Shown: positions 18,039-27,141 of the stretch, in pieces
Layout of the letters: each line of letters begins with the position of its first letter
How positions within the stretch are numbered: position 1 is the stretch's first letter
Source of the DNA: Paractinoplanes tereljensis
GTDB lineage: Bacteria; Actinomycetota; Actinomycetes; Mycobacteriales; Micromonosporaceae
NCBI RefSeq assembly: GCF_016862435.1
Contig: NZ_BOMY01000035.1
Coordinates: forward strand, 90,585 to 154,584
Reading direction: 5' to 3'
DNA length: 64,000 nt
Program-made: the position numbers and the translations under genes
Notes under the pieces: model-generated
Told to the model about the DNA's origin: nothing
The model's input: only the letters and a program-made list of their open reading frames with translations
The model's database searches: none

Positions 18039-19409
18039 ATGTCTTTCGAAGTAACCGCACCGCCGCGCCTACCGGCCCTCGACGCGCTCCGCGCCCTGGG
18101 TGCCGCCGCCGTGACCGGTGTCCACGTCGGAATCGCCACCGGCTGGGGCACCGGTCAGTGGGGTGGCCTGGTCGCCCGGCTCGACGTCGGCGTCACGATC
18201 TTCTTCGTGCTCTCCGGGTTCCTGCTGTTCCGGCCGTTCGCCTGGGCGGTCGCGCACGGCGCCGGCCGGCCCCGAGCCGGCGGCTACCTGTGGCGGCGCG
18301 CCCTGCGCATCCTGCCGGCGTACTGGTTGACGGTCGCGGTCTGCCTGCTGGTGCTGCCCGGCAACGCCGACACGCCCCGGGGCGACTGGCTGCGCTATGC
18401 GACGTTCACCCAGTTCTACGAGCACGGGCACTACCACGACGCGCTCGGGCACACCTGGAGCCTGACCGTCGAGGCCGTCTTCTATCTACTGTTGCCGCTG
18501 TTCGCGGTGCTGGCCCTGGGCTCGGTCTGGCGACCGCGGCGCACGGTGGTGCTGCTCTGCGCGGGCGCGGTGGTGTTCACCGGTGGCTGGGTGGCCGCGA
18601 TGGCCGCCGGGCTCCTCGACATGGGGTTGCACACCATGTGGTTCCCGGCGTTCGCGGCCTGGTTCGCCGGCGGGATGGTGCTGGCCACCGTGCACGTCTC
18701 GGTGTCCATCGGCGGGCGTTCCGTGCTCACCTCGCTCGCCGCGGCCCCGCTGACCTGCTGGGCCCTCGCGGCCGGCCTGTTCGTCGTCGCCTCGACGCCG
18801 CTGACCGGCCCGCGCGACCTCAGCGAGCCGGCGCCGGCCGCGTTCGGGGCCAAGATGGTGCTGTTCCTGGCGGTTTCGGTGGCGATCGTGCTGCCGGTCG
18901 CGTTCGCCGGTCCCGGGCGGCTCCGGACCGCTTTCTCGAGCCCGGTCGCGCGCTGGCTGGGCACGGTCTCCTACGGCCTGTTCCTGTGGCATCCGATGGT
19001 GCTGGTCCTGGTGCACCCCAACATCACCGCACCGACCGTCGCCGACGCCTTCCGCACCTACGTCATCGTGGTCGGCGCCGCGTTGATCCTGGCCACCCTG
19101 AGCTGGTACGGCCTGGAACAGCCCCTGCAGCAGCTGGGCCGCCACTGGTTCAATCAGCCCCGCTCCGCAGCCGCCCGCCCCGAGCCACTCCCGCCCTCGC
19201 CGGCCGAGCCGACCCCGGCCGTCGCCGGATCGGCGGAATTGGGCGCTTCAGAAGTTGCAACGGTCCGGGCGGCAAAGGCCGAAGCGGGAGTCGTCGGGGT
19301 CGCGCCGGTCTCGGCTGCGACGTCCGATGTGGATGGTGCGCCGGTGCCTCGGGCCAACGGCAGCGTGCCCAGCCAGAGCGCGGCGAGTGCGGCCACCCCC
19401 GCCAGCTGA
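18039..19409 (+). CDS. Acyltransferase-3 (OafA/YrhL-type) membrane protein
   Basis: This 456-residue polytopic protein has the acyltransferase-3 hallmarks: ALDALRALGAAAVTGVHV at 14-31, GVTIFFVLSGFLLFRP, the WRRALRILPAYW segment and HTWSLTVEAVFYLL. About ten membrane helices span 15-370. It transfers acyl groups (often acetyl or succinyl) to envelope glycans or lipids. After residue 375 the tail is Ala/Pro/Ser-rich and is encoded opposite the end of the aftD-like gene (256-bp convergent overlap). The divergent KstR-type box at 17984 may control it. Confidence 0.82.
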   Translation: MSFEVTAPPRLPALDALRALGAAAVTGVHVGIATGWGTGQWGGLVARLDVGVTIFFVLSGFLLFRPFAWAVAHGAGRPRAGGYLWRRALRILPAYWLTVAVCLLVLPGNADTPRGDWLRYATFTQFYEHGHYHDALGHTWSLTVEAVFYLLLPLFAVLALGSVWRPRRTVVLLCAGAVVFTGGWVAAMAAGLLDMGLHTMWFPAFAAWFAGGMVLATVHVSVSIGGRSVLTSLAAAPLTCWALAAGLFVVASTPLTGPRDLSEPAPAAFGAKMVLFLAVSVAIVLPVAFAGPGRLRTAFSSPVARWLGTVSYGLFLWHPMVLVLVHPNITAPTVADAFRTYVIVVGAALILATLSWYGLEQPLQQLGRHWFNQPRSAAARPEPLPPSPAEPTPAVAGSAELGASEVATVRAAKAEAGVVGVAPVSAATSDVDGAPVPRANGSVPSQSAASAATPAS

Positions 19410-22400
19410 GGTCCCGGCGCCGAGTGCGGGAAGGGCGCCCGCAGCGACAGAAGGCAGGCGAACGCGAAAAGGGCAACCGGCGCCCACCGCTCGACGAGCA
19501 GCACGGCCCGCAGGAACGCGCGCTGCTGCATGACGGGCGCGGCGCGGGCAACCGCCGAAAGCACCACCACCGCGAGGATCCCGAACAGGGCCACGGCCGC
19601 CGCGGCGTAACCACCGGCAACCACCAAGAAAAGCCCACCCAAGAGAACAAGCGGAATGTCGCGGCGGCGCGACGGGACAACCCTCTCCTCGTCGCCCAGC
19701 GCGACGCTCTCCCCGCCGGCTGGAGCAGCACGCCGTCGGCGGAAGGGCAGTGCGGCCAGCAGGACCGCAAGGGCGAGCACGGCGCCGCCGATCAGACCCA
19801 CGCGATAGATCCGATCCGGGGCGAACGAGATGGTCACCGCGCCGGACGCACCGGCCGGCACGATCCAGGCCTGCTGCCAACCGTCGACCACCAGCGGTTG
19901 CAGCGTCCGCCCGTCGATCCGGGCCTGCCAACCGGCATTGGTGTTCTCCCGCAGCACCAGGACCCGCGCCGAACCCCACGGCGCCAGCGTGACCCGCCGC
20001 GCGTCCGGGTCCCAGCGATCGATGTTCAGCACGCTGTCCACCGGCGTCGCGGCCGTCCCGCCCGAGGCAGGCAGCAGCACCAGCCGGGTCGGCTCGGCGG
20101 CGGCGCTGCCGGTGGCCACGACGCGCAGCGAACCGGCCGGGCGCAGCCGGTCGGTCCCGCACAGTCGCATCGGGAGTTCCCGGCGTTCGAGCAGGTCGGA
20201 CACGGTAGCGGTGAACGACGTCCGGATCTTGCGGCCGCCGATGTCCAGGGTCGGGCCGCTGCCGCACGGCAGCCGGACCACGGTGCCCGCTCCCCCGGCC
20301 GGACCGGACTGACCACGGGAGGATTCCACGGTGATCTCGCCGACCCCGATCGGAAGGCGTTCGAAGCGATTCCCGTACGGGTCGAAGGACGCCACGTCGG
20401 GCGCACCCCCGAACAGGATCGTCAGGTCGTCGGTACGCACCGGCGGGTCCAGGGTGACCCAGCCGTCGGCGCCCACGCTGCTGGAGCGCGAGCCGGAGTC
20501 GGACTGCACCGTGACCGCCCACGGAGCGGCCGCGGCGGCCCGGAGAGGCAGAGTGATGCGCAGGCGGGAGACCGTGCGTGGAGACGCCCAGTCGAGGCGC
20601 AGCCACGGTGTGCGGTCCTCCTCACCGGCGTACCAGACCGAGTCCGGGTTTCCGTCGACCACCACCCCGGCCCGGGCGGCGGGATCGGCGACCCCGGTCG
20701 AGGAGGCAGTCACCCACGGTGTGTCCGGCCCGGCGATCGCCCGGTCGAGGGCGCCATCGACGGCCGGTCCGGCCCGCGGCCGCGCCCACAGCCGGACGGC
20801 GTAATCGCCGGGCAACGACCAGGGCACCATCCGATCAAGGACGGCGCCGTCCTCCGATCCGCGCGCCGCCGCAGCGGCGCAATAGGCCACGTCAAGAAAG
20901 AAACAGGAGGGTACGGACGGAGCCGCGCTCAACAGCACGGTGGGCGCCGGCGCCCGGTTCGACATCGCGACCGGGGTGAGCGCACCTCGGGTGGAGCCGG
21001 GCAGGACGAGGGTGCGCTGCGCCGTGACGCCCGGTAGGGCGAGCTCGGCGATGCCGACGCCGCCGTACCCGACCCGCACACTCCACACCGCCGCTATCTC
21101 CACGGTGACCGAGCTGACCGCGAACCATCCGTCGAGCGGCACGGTCACCGTCCCGTCGCCGACCAGTACCTCGTGCCGCTCGTTGCCGGCCCGCACCACG
21201 ATCCGGGTCGGGATGGCGTCGGCCCCGCGGTCGAAGGTGAGCCGCACCTGGCTGATCCGGCGCGGCTGGTCGAGGGTGACGGTGAGCCACTGCCCCACCG
21301 CGAACGTGCCGGGCGCCGACCGCCAGGTGGTCGCCGGGTCGCCGTCGATCGCCGCGTACGGAAGGTGTTCCGGCCGGTTGCCGCTGAGCACCAGCGGCTG
21401 ACTGTACGAGCTGGACGCCGTCACCCCCTGGACCCCGAGGTAGCGGGCGACGGTCTGCCAGCGGGTCCCGTCGGTGGCGGTGTAGTCGTGCGCAGGCTGG
21501 GCCAGCCGCCACGGCTCACCGGCGGTCATGGTGGCCGACGCGTTGTCCCGGGCCTGCCCGAAGGCGACCTCCCGGCGGCGCTGCCCGTCGGTGACGACCG
21601 TCCCGCCGGTGGTCAGTCCGGCCGGTTGGTCGGCGGCGAGCACGGTGGGCGCCGCGCTCAGCTGCCCCGCGTCGGCCAGTTCGAGCAGCGATTCCGGCCC
21701 GCCGGCCACGGTCCGTACGTCCCCGAGGTCGTAGGCACCCACCGGCGCGGCGGCGCCCGTCACCTCGTACACCTGGAGGGCCGGAACCGGAACGTCCAGG
21801 CCGCGGTCCACATGGAAACCGGCGGCTTGGCCGCCGACCGACGGCCCGAAGGTGGCGACGGGCCGCAGCCCCGGCGAGCCGGCCAGCGCAGCCCGAACCG
21901 TGACCTGCCGCAGCGAGTCGGTGCGCCCCGTGTCCAGGTCGGCCCGCACCAGCAGATATCGCACGCCGGAGCGGGACAGCAGAGCGGCCAGGCCCGGTGC
22001 GCCCTGCCCACCGGCGAGCACGGACTCGACGGTGTCGAGCAGCCGCACGGTGGCCGGCGGCACCAGCGGGTTGGAGTTGCGCACGGCCCACCCGGTGCTC
22101 AGCAGCGGCTGAACCATCTCGTCGCCGGGCGCGCCCCACAGATAGCTCGGAAAGCGCGCCCCCGGCACGACGAGCGTCCGCCCAGCGCCGGCGTGCACAT
22201 CAAGCCAGGCCGCCGCCGTCCGCCAATAGGCCGGCACTTCGGAGAACTTGCCCGCCCCCGGAAGCCCGCCGGACAGCGCAGGCCCGGCCGCAACCACCAG
22301 CGCGACCCCCGCCGCAACGGCAACCACCCCAGCACGCAGATAGCCCAGCCCAGACCGAACGACAGCAGGTCGACCAGCCCCAGGACCGGCAGCGGGGTGG

Positions 22401-23587
22401 CCCGGCTCAGCACCGGGCGCCAGGACGGCAGGCCCGGAACGGGCGGCAGCCCGTAGGACGATGCCGACGAGGTGGACCAGCCCGAGTGCGAGCGGCAACC
22501 GCACCAACACATCAAATTTGTGCAGGTTGCGCAGCGGCGCCCCTCCCCCATCGAGCCAGGTGTGCAGGGCTCCGGCGCCAAACCCGGGCACGGTGGACAG
22601 ATGGCCGAGCCCGACCAGGGCCACCCCCAAGAGCGCCCCAGCGATGAGGAACCGCCGATGCGGCATCCCGCGCCGAGCCAACCCGGCCAACCCGAGCCCG
22701 GCCAGCACCATGGTGGCGACGACCAGCCCCGGTTCCACCGCCAGCCGCCACCCGGCCGGCCAGCCCGGCCCGTAGGCCCCGCCCAGATAGGCAAGCCAGT
22801 GCGACGCCCCCCGCACGGCGCTGACCACATCGGTGGTGCTGGTAGTGGTGGCCGCCGTCTCGATATAGGAGAGGAACGGCGGGCTGTACCGCCCGAGCAC
22901 CAACAACGGCACCACCCACCAGGCCGTGGCGCAGAAGACCGCAATCCCCCAGCCCACCGTCAGCCGGAGACTGCGCCGCACGGTGAGCAGCCACAGAACA
23001 GGCAACGGCAACACCGCGAGCACCGCCGTAGCGTTGACCCCACCCGCGGTGGCCACGGCGAGGGCGGAGAGCGCCACCGCCCGCACCGGGGCCCGCCGGA
23101 TGAATGGCCCGACCAGCGGAATCAGCACCCAGGGTGCCATCGCACTGGGCCAGGCCTCGACCGACACGGCCCCGATCTCGCTGAGGATCCGCGGCGAGAG
23201 CGCGAACACCACCCCACCGACCAGCCGAGCCGTAGGCGTCCCGATCCCGAGCCGCCCGGCCAGCACCACCACCCCGGTGAACGCTACGCAGAGCAGCAAC
23301 GCCCACCACAGCCGCTGCACGGCCCATTCCGGCACCCCGGCCAGCTTGCCGAGAGCGAAGAACGGCCCCATCGGCCAGAGGTACCCGTACGCCTGATTCT
23401 GCATCTGCCCGAAGTTCCCGGCCGGATCCCAGGCGTGCAGCGCCCGGGCCAGCCACGCGCCGGGCGCGACCACCAGGTCCACCTTGGTATCCGGCGCGAT
23501 CCACCCCGGCTGCTGCCAGAACGACAACGCGGTCAGCAGCACGCAGACCGTAGCCACGCGCAACCGCCAAACCACCGTGCTGATCAC
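19154..23587 (-). CDS. aftD: AftD-like alpha-(1->3)-arabinofuranosyltransferase
   Basis: This 1477-residue protein has an N-terminal GT-C membrane region (about 1-440) with acidic residues in the first outer loop (APDTKVDLVV). A long extracytoplasmic part follows with two F5/8-type-C/CBM-like jelly rolls (about 722-830 and 960-1062), then C-terminal helices (about 1262-1400). Length and layout match AftD (Rv0236c), which branches arabinan in arabinogalactan/lipoarabinomannan. GTG 23587 overlaps the ipdF stop. The last 95 or so residues are Ala/Thr-rich and overlap the acyltransferase gene. The exact glycan in this organism is unknown. Confidence 0.82.
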   Translation of the reverse strand: MISTVVWRLRVATVCVLLTALSFWQQPGWIAPDTKVDLVVAPGAWLARALHAWDPAGNFGQMQNQAYGYLWPMGPFFALGKLAGVPEWAVQRLWWALLLCVAFTGVVVLAGRLGIGTPTARLVGGVVFALSPRILSEIGAVSVEAWPSAMAPWVLIPLVGPFIRRAPVRAVALSALAVATAGGVNATAVLAVLPLPVLWLLTVRRSLRLTVGWGIAVFCATAWWVVPLLVLGRYSPPFLSYIETAATTTSTTDVVSAVRGASHWLAYLGGAYGPGWPAGWRLAVEPGLVVATMVLAGLGLAGLARRGMPHRRFLIAGALLGVALVGLGHLSTVPGFGAGALHTWLDGGGAPLRNLHKFDVLVRLPLALGLVHLVGIVLRAAARSGPAVLAPGAEPGHPAAGPGAGRPAVVRSGLGYLRAGVVAVAAGVALVVAAGPALSGGLPGAGKFSEVPAYWRTAAAWLDVHAGAGRTLVVPGARFPSYLWGAPGDEMVQPLLSTGWAVRNSNPLVPPATVRLLDTVESVLAGGQGAPGLAALLSRSGVRYLLVRADLDTGRTDSLRQVTVRAALAGSPGLRPVATFGPSVGGQAAGFHVDRGLDVPVPALQVYEVTGAAAPVGAYDLGDVRTVAGGPESLLELADAGQLSAAPTVLAADQPAGLTTGGTVVTDGQRRREVAFGQARDNASATMTAGEPWRLAQPAHDYTATDGTRWQTVARYLGVQGVTASSSYSQPLVLSGNRPEHLPYAAIDGDPATTWRSAPGTFAVGQWLTVTLDQPRRISQVRLTFDRGADAIPTRIVVRAGNERHEVLVGDGTVTVPLDGWFAVSSVTVEIAAVWSVRVGYGGVGIAELALPGVTAQRTLVLPGSTRGALTPVAMSNRAPAPTVLLSAAPSVPSCFFLDVAYCAAAAARGSEDGAVLDRMVPWSLPGDYAVRLWARPRAGPAVDGALDRAIAGPDTPWVTASSTGVADPAARAGVVVDGNPDSVWYAGEEDRTPWLRLDWASPRTVSRLRITLPLRAAAAAPWAVTVQSDSGSRSSSVGADGWVTLDPPVRTDDLTILFGGAPDVASFDPYGNRFERLPIGVGEITVESSRGQSGPAGGAGTVVRLPCGSGPTLDIGGRKIRTSFTATVSDLLERRELPMRLCGTDRLRPAGSLRVVATGSAAAEPTRLVLLPASGGTAATPVDSVLNIDRWDPDARRVTLAPWGSARVLVLRENTNAGWQARIDGRTLQPLVVDGWQQAWIVPAGASGAVTISFAPDRIYRVGLIGGAVLALAVLLAALPFRRRRAAPAGGESVALGDEERVVPSRRRDIPLVLLGGLFLVVAGGYAAAAVALFGILAVVVLSAVARAAPVMQQRAFLRAVLLVERWAPVALFAFACLLSLRAPFPHSAPGPQLAGVAALAALWLGTLPLARGTGAPSTSDVAAETGATPTTPASAFAARTVATSEAPNSADPATAGVGSAGEGGSGSGRAAAERG

Positions 23588-24372
23588 GGGTGCTGGCTGC
23601 TAACGGAGATCACCTCGCCGGTGAGGTAGGACGAGTAGTCGCTGGCCAGAAACGCCACCACGGTCGCCACCTCCCAGGGTTGAGCGGCCCGCCCGAACGC
23701 TTCCCGCCGGGCAAGCGCCGCCAGCTCCGACTCGCTGATCACCTTGCTGAGAAAGGGATGCTCGGCCAGGCTGGGCGCCACCGCGTTGACCCGAATGCCA
23801 TGCTGAGCCACGTCCATCGCCACGCACCGGGTGAACGCCATCACCCCCGCCTTGGCCGCGGCATAGTGCGCCTGCCCCGCTTGGGCCCGCCACCCGAGCA
23901 CGGAAGCGTTGTTGACCACCACTCCGCCGCCCCCTTGCGCGATCATCTGCCCAAGCGCAGCCCGAGTGCACCGAAACGTCCCGGTAAGAGTGACGTCGAG
24001 AACCCGCCCCCATTCCTCATCGGACATCTCGGTAACCGCCCGATTCCCACCCAGTCCAGCGTTGTTGATCATGACGTCAACCCGCCCAAATTCAGCAGCC
24101 GCCCCCGCCACCAGCCCACGCACCGATTCCTCATCGGTGACATCACAAACCAAGGTCAAAACCCTCTTCGGGTACGCCTCCGTAAGGCGCGCGTGCGACA
24201 GAGTAAGACGCCGCTCGTGGTTGTCGCTGAGCACCACCGCGGCCCCCTCCGCAAGGCACCGCTCAGCAATCGCAGCCCCAATCCCAGTCCCAGCCGCCGC
24301 GGTAACCACAACAACCTTCCCGACCAGCAGCCCGTGCCCCGCCGGTTGCCGGGGCACGGCGGTGGTGGTCAT
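23584..24372 (-). CDS. ipdF: HIP-pathway short-chain dehydrogenase IpdF
   Basis: This 262-residue SDR has the cofactor motif TAAAGTGIG, the NNAGLGG segment and the Ser-Tyr-Lys triad (NNASVLGW, then YAAAKAG). It is nearly collinear with Rv3559c (IpdF, 262 residues), ending SDYSSYLTGEVISVSSQHP. IpdF oxidises the 5-hydroxyl of a HIP-derived CoA ester during ring C/D breakdown. ATG 24372 overlaps the fadE30 stop (ATGA), as expected for the fadE30-ipdF operon. Confidence 0.93.
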   Translation of the reverse strand: MTTTAVPRQPAGHGLLVGKVVVVTAAAGTGIGAAIAERCLAEGAAVVLSDNHERRLTLSHARLTEAYPKRVLTLVCDVTDEESVRGLVAGAAAEFGRVDVMINNAGLGGNRAVTEMSDEEWGRVLDVTLTGTFRCTRAALGQMIAQGGGGVVVNNASVLGWRAQAGQAHYAAAKAGVMAFTRCVAMDVAQHGIRVNAVAPSLAEHPFLSKVISESELAALARREAFGRAAQPWEVATVVAFLASDYSSYLTGEVISVSSQHP

Positions 24373-25526
24373 CGGCGGTCCTGGCGAGGTAGGCCCAGGA
24401 CTCGCTCGGCGAGGATGCCGCGCTGGATCTCGTTGGAGCCGCCGTAGATGGTGTCGGCGCGGCTGAACAGGAACAGTCGACGCCAACGCTCGGCCTCGGC
24501 GTCGCCCGGGTCGGGGGCCACGCCGCGCGGGCCGAGCACGGTCATGGCCAGCTCGCCCAGGCCCTGCCGCCAGCGTGACCAGAGCAGCTTGATCACCGTC
24601 GCGGTGCCGGTGGCGGGCGGGGCGGCGAGGAGCCGCAGGGTGTGGGCCCGCAGCACGGTCAGGTCGATCCAGGCCCGGGTCAGCCGTTCGCGCACGGCCG
24701 GGTCGTCGGTCGCGCCGGTGCGCCGGGCCAGCGCGACCAGGTCGTCGAGGTCGCGCTGGAAGCCGACCTGCTGGCCGACGGTGGCCGCGCCGCGCTCGAA
24801 GCCGAGGGTGGCCATCGCGACCCGCCAGCCCTGGCCGGGCTCGCCGACCACCAGGTCGGCCTCGGTGCGGGCCTCGTCGAAGAAGACCTCGTTGAACTCG
24901 CTGTCGCCGGTCAACTGGCGGATCGGCCGCACCGTGATGCCGGGCTGGCGCATCGGCACGAGCAGATAGGACAGGCCGGCGTGGCGGGACGCGCCGTCCG
25001 GGATCGGCGCGGTGCGGACCAGCATGAAACACCAGTCGGCCACGTGCGCGAGCGACGTCCACACCTTCTGCCCGGTGATCACCCACTGGTCGCCGTCGAG
25101 CCGGGCGCGGGTGGTGACGGCGGCCAGGTCGGAACCGGCGCCGGGCTCGGAGTAACCCTGGCACCACAGCTCGGTGGCCGCCGCGATGCCCGGCAGGAAG
25201 CGTTTCCGCTGCCGGTCGCTGCCCAGCCCGATCAGGGTGGGCCCGACCATGGTGAGCCCGATGTGGTCGACCCGGCCGGGGGCGCCGGACCTCGCATACT
25301 CCTCGTGGAAGATGACCTGCCGGGCCAGCGACGCACCCCGCCCGCCGTGCTCCACCGGCCAGGCCAGCGTGGACCAGCCGGCCGCGGCCAGCCGCCGGGC
25401 GAAGTCGCGGCGCTGCTCGAACGCCTCGCTCTCCCGGCCCACACCCCCGGAACCGCGCAACTCGGCGGTCACGTTGGCGGCCAGCCAGTCCCGGATCTCG
25501 CGCCTGAACTCCTGGTCATCGTCCAC
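24369..25526 (-). CDS. fadE30: HIP-pathway acyl-CoA dehydrogenase FadE30
   Basis: This 385-residue acyl-CoA dehydrogenase has the same length as Rv3560c. Conserved blocks are TELWCQGYSEPGAGSDLA, QKVWTSLAHVADWCF and TIYGGSNEIQRGILAERVLG. FadE30 dehydrogenates a HIP-CoA intermediate. GTG 25526 has a GGGAGG ribosome-binding site upstream and gives the family start; the longer frame begins inside the KstR2 region. It heads the fadE30-ipdF operon and is divergent from fadD3. Confidence 0.93.
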   Translation of the reverse strand: MDDDQEFRREIRDWLAANVTAELRGSGGVGRESEAFEQRRDFARRLAAAGWSTLAWPVEHGGRGASLARQVIFHEEYARSGAPGRVDHIGLTMVGPTLIGLGSDRQRKRFLPGIAAATELWCQGYSEPGAGSDLAAVTTRARLDGDQWVITGQKVWTSLAHVADWCFMLVRTAPIPDGASRHAGLSYLLVPMRQPGITVRPIRQLTGDSEFNEVFFDEARTEADLVVGEPGQGWRVAMATLGFERGAATVGQQVGFQRDLDDLVALARRTGATDDPAVRERLTRAWIDLTVLRAHTLRLLAAPPATGTATVIKLLWSRWRQGLGELAMTVLGPRGVAPDPGDAEAERWRRLFLFSRADTIYGGSNEIQRGILAERVLGLPRQDRR

Positions 25527-25562
25527 TGGCGTCGCCTCCCGCTCCGCGCGTAGGCTCACCCT

Positions 25563-25576
25563 ACCAAGCACTTGCT
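25563..25576. promoter_or_regulatory. KstR2-type operator, fadE30/fadD3
   Basis: ACCAAGCACTTGCT fits the KstR2 consensus ANCAAGNNCTTGNT at all fixed positions. It lies between divergent fadE30 (start 25526) and fadD3 (start 25627). In mycobacteria KstR2 responds to HIP-CoA. No kstR2 gene is in the window. Confidence 0.85.
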
Positions 25577-25626
25577 TGGTTGACCATGCACCCGGCACGG
25601 CTGCCCGGCGCGACAGGAGGTCCCCG

Positions 25627-27141
25627 ATGACGTCGACCGTTCCGGCCGCCGTGCTCAGCGCGGCCCGAGCGTTCGGCGCGGCCCCCGCCCTGGTCCAGCC
25701 GGGCGGCGACCGGTTGACCTACGACGAGTTGCTCGGCGAGGTCCGCCGGGTGGCCCGGGCCCTGATCGCCGCCGGGCTGCAGCCAGGCGACCGCCTCGCC
25801 CTCTGGGCGCCGAACTCGGCGCACTGGGTCCTGGCCGCACTGGGCGCGAGCTACGCGGGCGTCACCCTGGTCCCGGTCAACACCCGCTTCACCGGCGTCG
25901 AAGCGCTGGACATCATCACCCGCAGCAACGCCCGAGCCCTGGTCGTAACCGACGTCTTCCTCGGCGTCGACCGCCTCGCCGCCCTAACGGCCGCCGGTCC
26001 CGACCCGCTCCCCGGCCTGGTCGTTCAGGTGCCGTCCCAATGGGACGCGTTCTTGGCCGGGGGCGACGCGGTATCCGATGCGGAGGCTGACGCCCGCGCT
26101 GCTGCGGTCGGCGCCAACGACCTCAGCGACGTCCTTTTCACCTCGGGGACCACCGGGCGCAGCCGGGGGGTGATGAGTGCGCATCGGCAGTCGCTCGCGG
26201 TGGCCGCCGCCTGGGCCGGGATCGCCGGGCTCAACCCGGATGACCGCTACCTGGTGGTCAACCCGTTCTTCAACAGCTTCGGGCTCAAGGCCGGGATCCT
26301 CGCCTGCCTGGTCAGCGGGGCCGCGATCGTGCCGCAGGCGGTCTTCGACGTGCCGCGGACGATGGAGCTGATCGCGCGGGAGCGGATCACCGTGCTGCCG
26401 GGGCCGCCCACCCTCTACAGCAGCCTGATGGACCACCCGGACGCTGGGCGGTTCGACCTGTCCAGCCTGCGCCTCGCGGTTACCGGGGCGGCCACCGTGC
26501 CGCCCGCGCTGGTCGAGCGGATGCGCAAGGAGCTCGGCGCCGACGTCCTCACCGCCTACGGGCTGACCGAGGCGGTCGTCGCCACCATGTGCCGGGCCGG
26601 GGACGACGCCCGCACGGTGGCCGAGACCTCCGGGCGGGCCGCGGCCGGCTTCGAGGTGAGCATCGCCGAACCCGGCGGCGAGGTGCTGCTGCGCGGGCCG
26701 AACACGATGCTCGGCTACCTCGACGATCCGGTGGCCACCGCCGCCGCGATCGACGCCGACGGGTGGCTGCACACCGGTGACATCGGGCGGCTCGACGAGC
26801 ACGGCTACCTGACCATCACCGACCGGCTCAAGGACATGTACATCTGCGGCGGCTTCAACGTGTACCCGGCCGAGGTGGAACGCGCCCTGGCCCGGCTGCC
26901 CCAGGTGGCCGAGTCGGCGGTGATCGGGGTTGCCGACCCACGGCTCGGTGAGGTCGGCAAGGCGTACATCGTCTGCCGTCCTGGTCTTGATCTTGGCGAG
27001 GCCGAGGTGATCGAGTTCTGCCGGGGCCGGCTGGCCGGCTACAAGGTGCCGCGCAGCGTCGAGCTGCGCGCCGAGCTGCCGCACAACGCCTCGGGAAAGG
27101 TCCTGAAATACCTGATGCGGGCGGAGGCGGCCGATGGGTGA
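25627..27141 (+). CDS. fadD3: HIP-CoA synthetase FadD3
   Basis: This 504-residue ANL-superfamily ligase has the P-loop FTSGTTGRSRGVM, the YGLTEAVV segment, the hinge GDIGRLDEHGYLTITDRLKD and the C-terminal Lys in NASGKVLKY. Position (divergent from fadE30, followed by fadE31-33) and sequence fit Rv3561 FadD3, which loads HIP, the ring C/D propionate, onto CoA. ATG 25627 has GGAGG 6 bases upstream. It is the first gene of a tightly overlapping five-gene operon behind the KstR2-type box. Confidence 0.93.
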   Translation: MTSTVPAAVLSAARAFGAAPALVQPGGDRLTYDELLGEVRRVARALIAAGLQPGDRLALWAPNSAHWVLAALGASYAGVTLVPVNTRFTGVEALDIITRSNARALVVTDVFLGVDRLAALTAAGPDPLPGLVVQVPSQWDAFLAGGDAVSDAEADARAAAVGANDLSDVLFTSGTTGRSRGVMSAHRQSLAVAAAWAGIAGLNPDDRYLVVNPFFNSFGLKAGILACLVSGAAIVPQAVFDVPRTMELIARERITVLPGPPTLYSSLMDHPDAGRFDLSSLRLAVTGAATVPPALVERMRKELGADVLTAYGLTEAVVATMCRAGDDARTVAETSGRAAAGFEVSIAEPGGEVLLRGPNTMLGYLDDPVATAAAIDADGWLHTGDIGRLDEHGYLTITDRLKDMYICGGFNVYPAEVERALARLPQVAESAVIGVADPRLGEVGKAYIVCRPGLDLGEAEVIEFCRGRLAGYKVPRSVELRAELPHNASGKVLKYLMRAEAADG

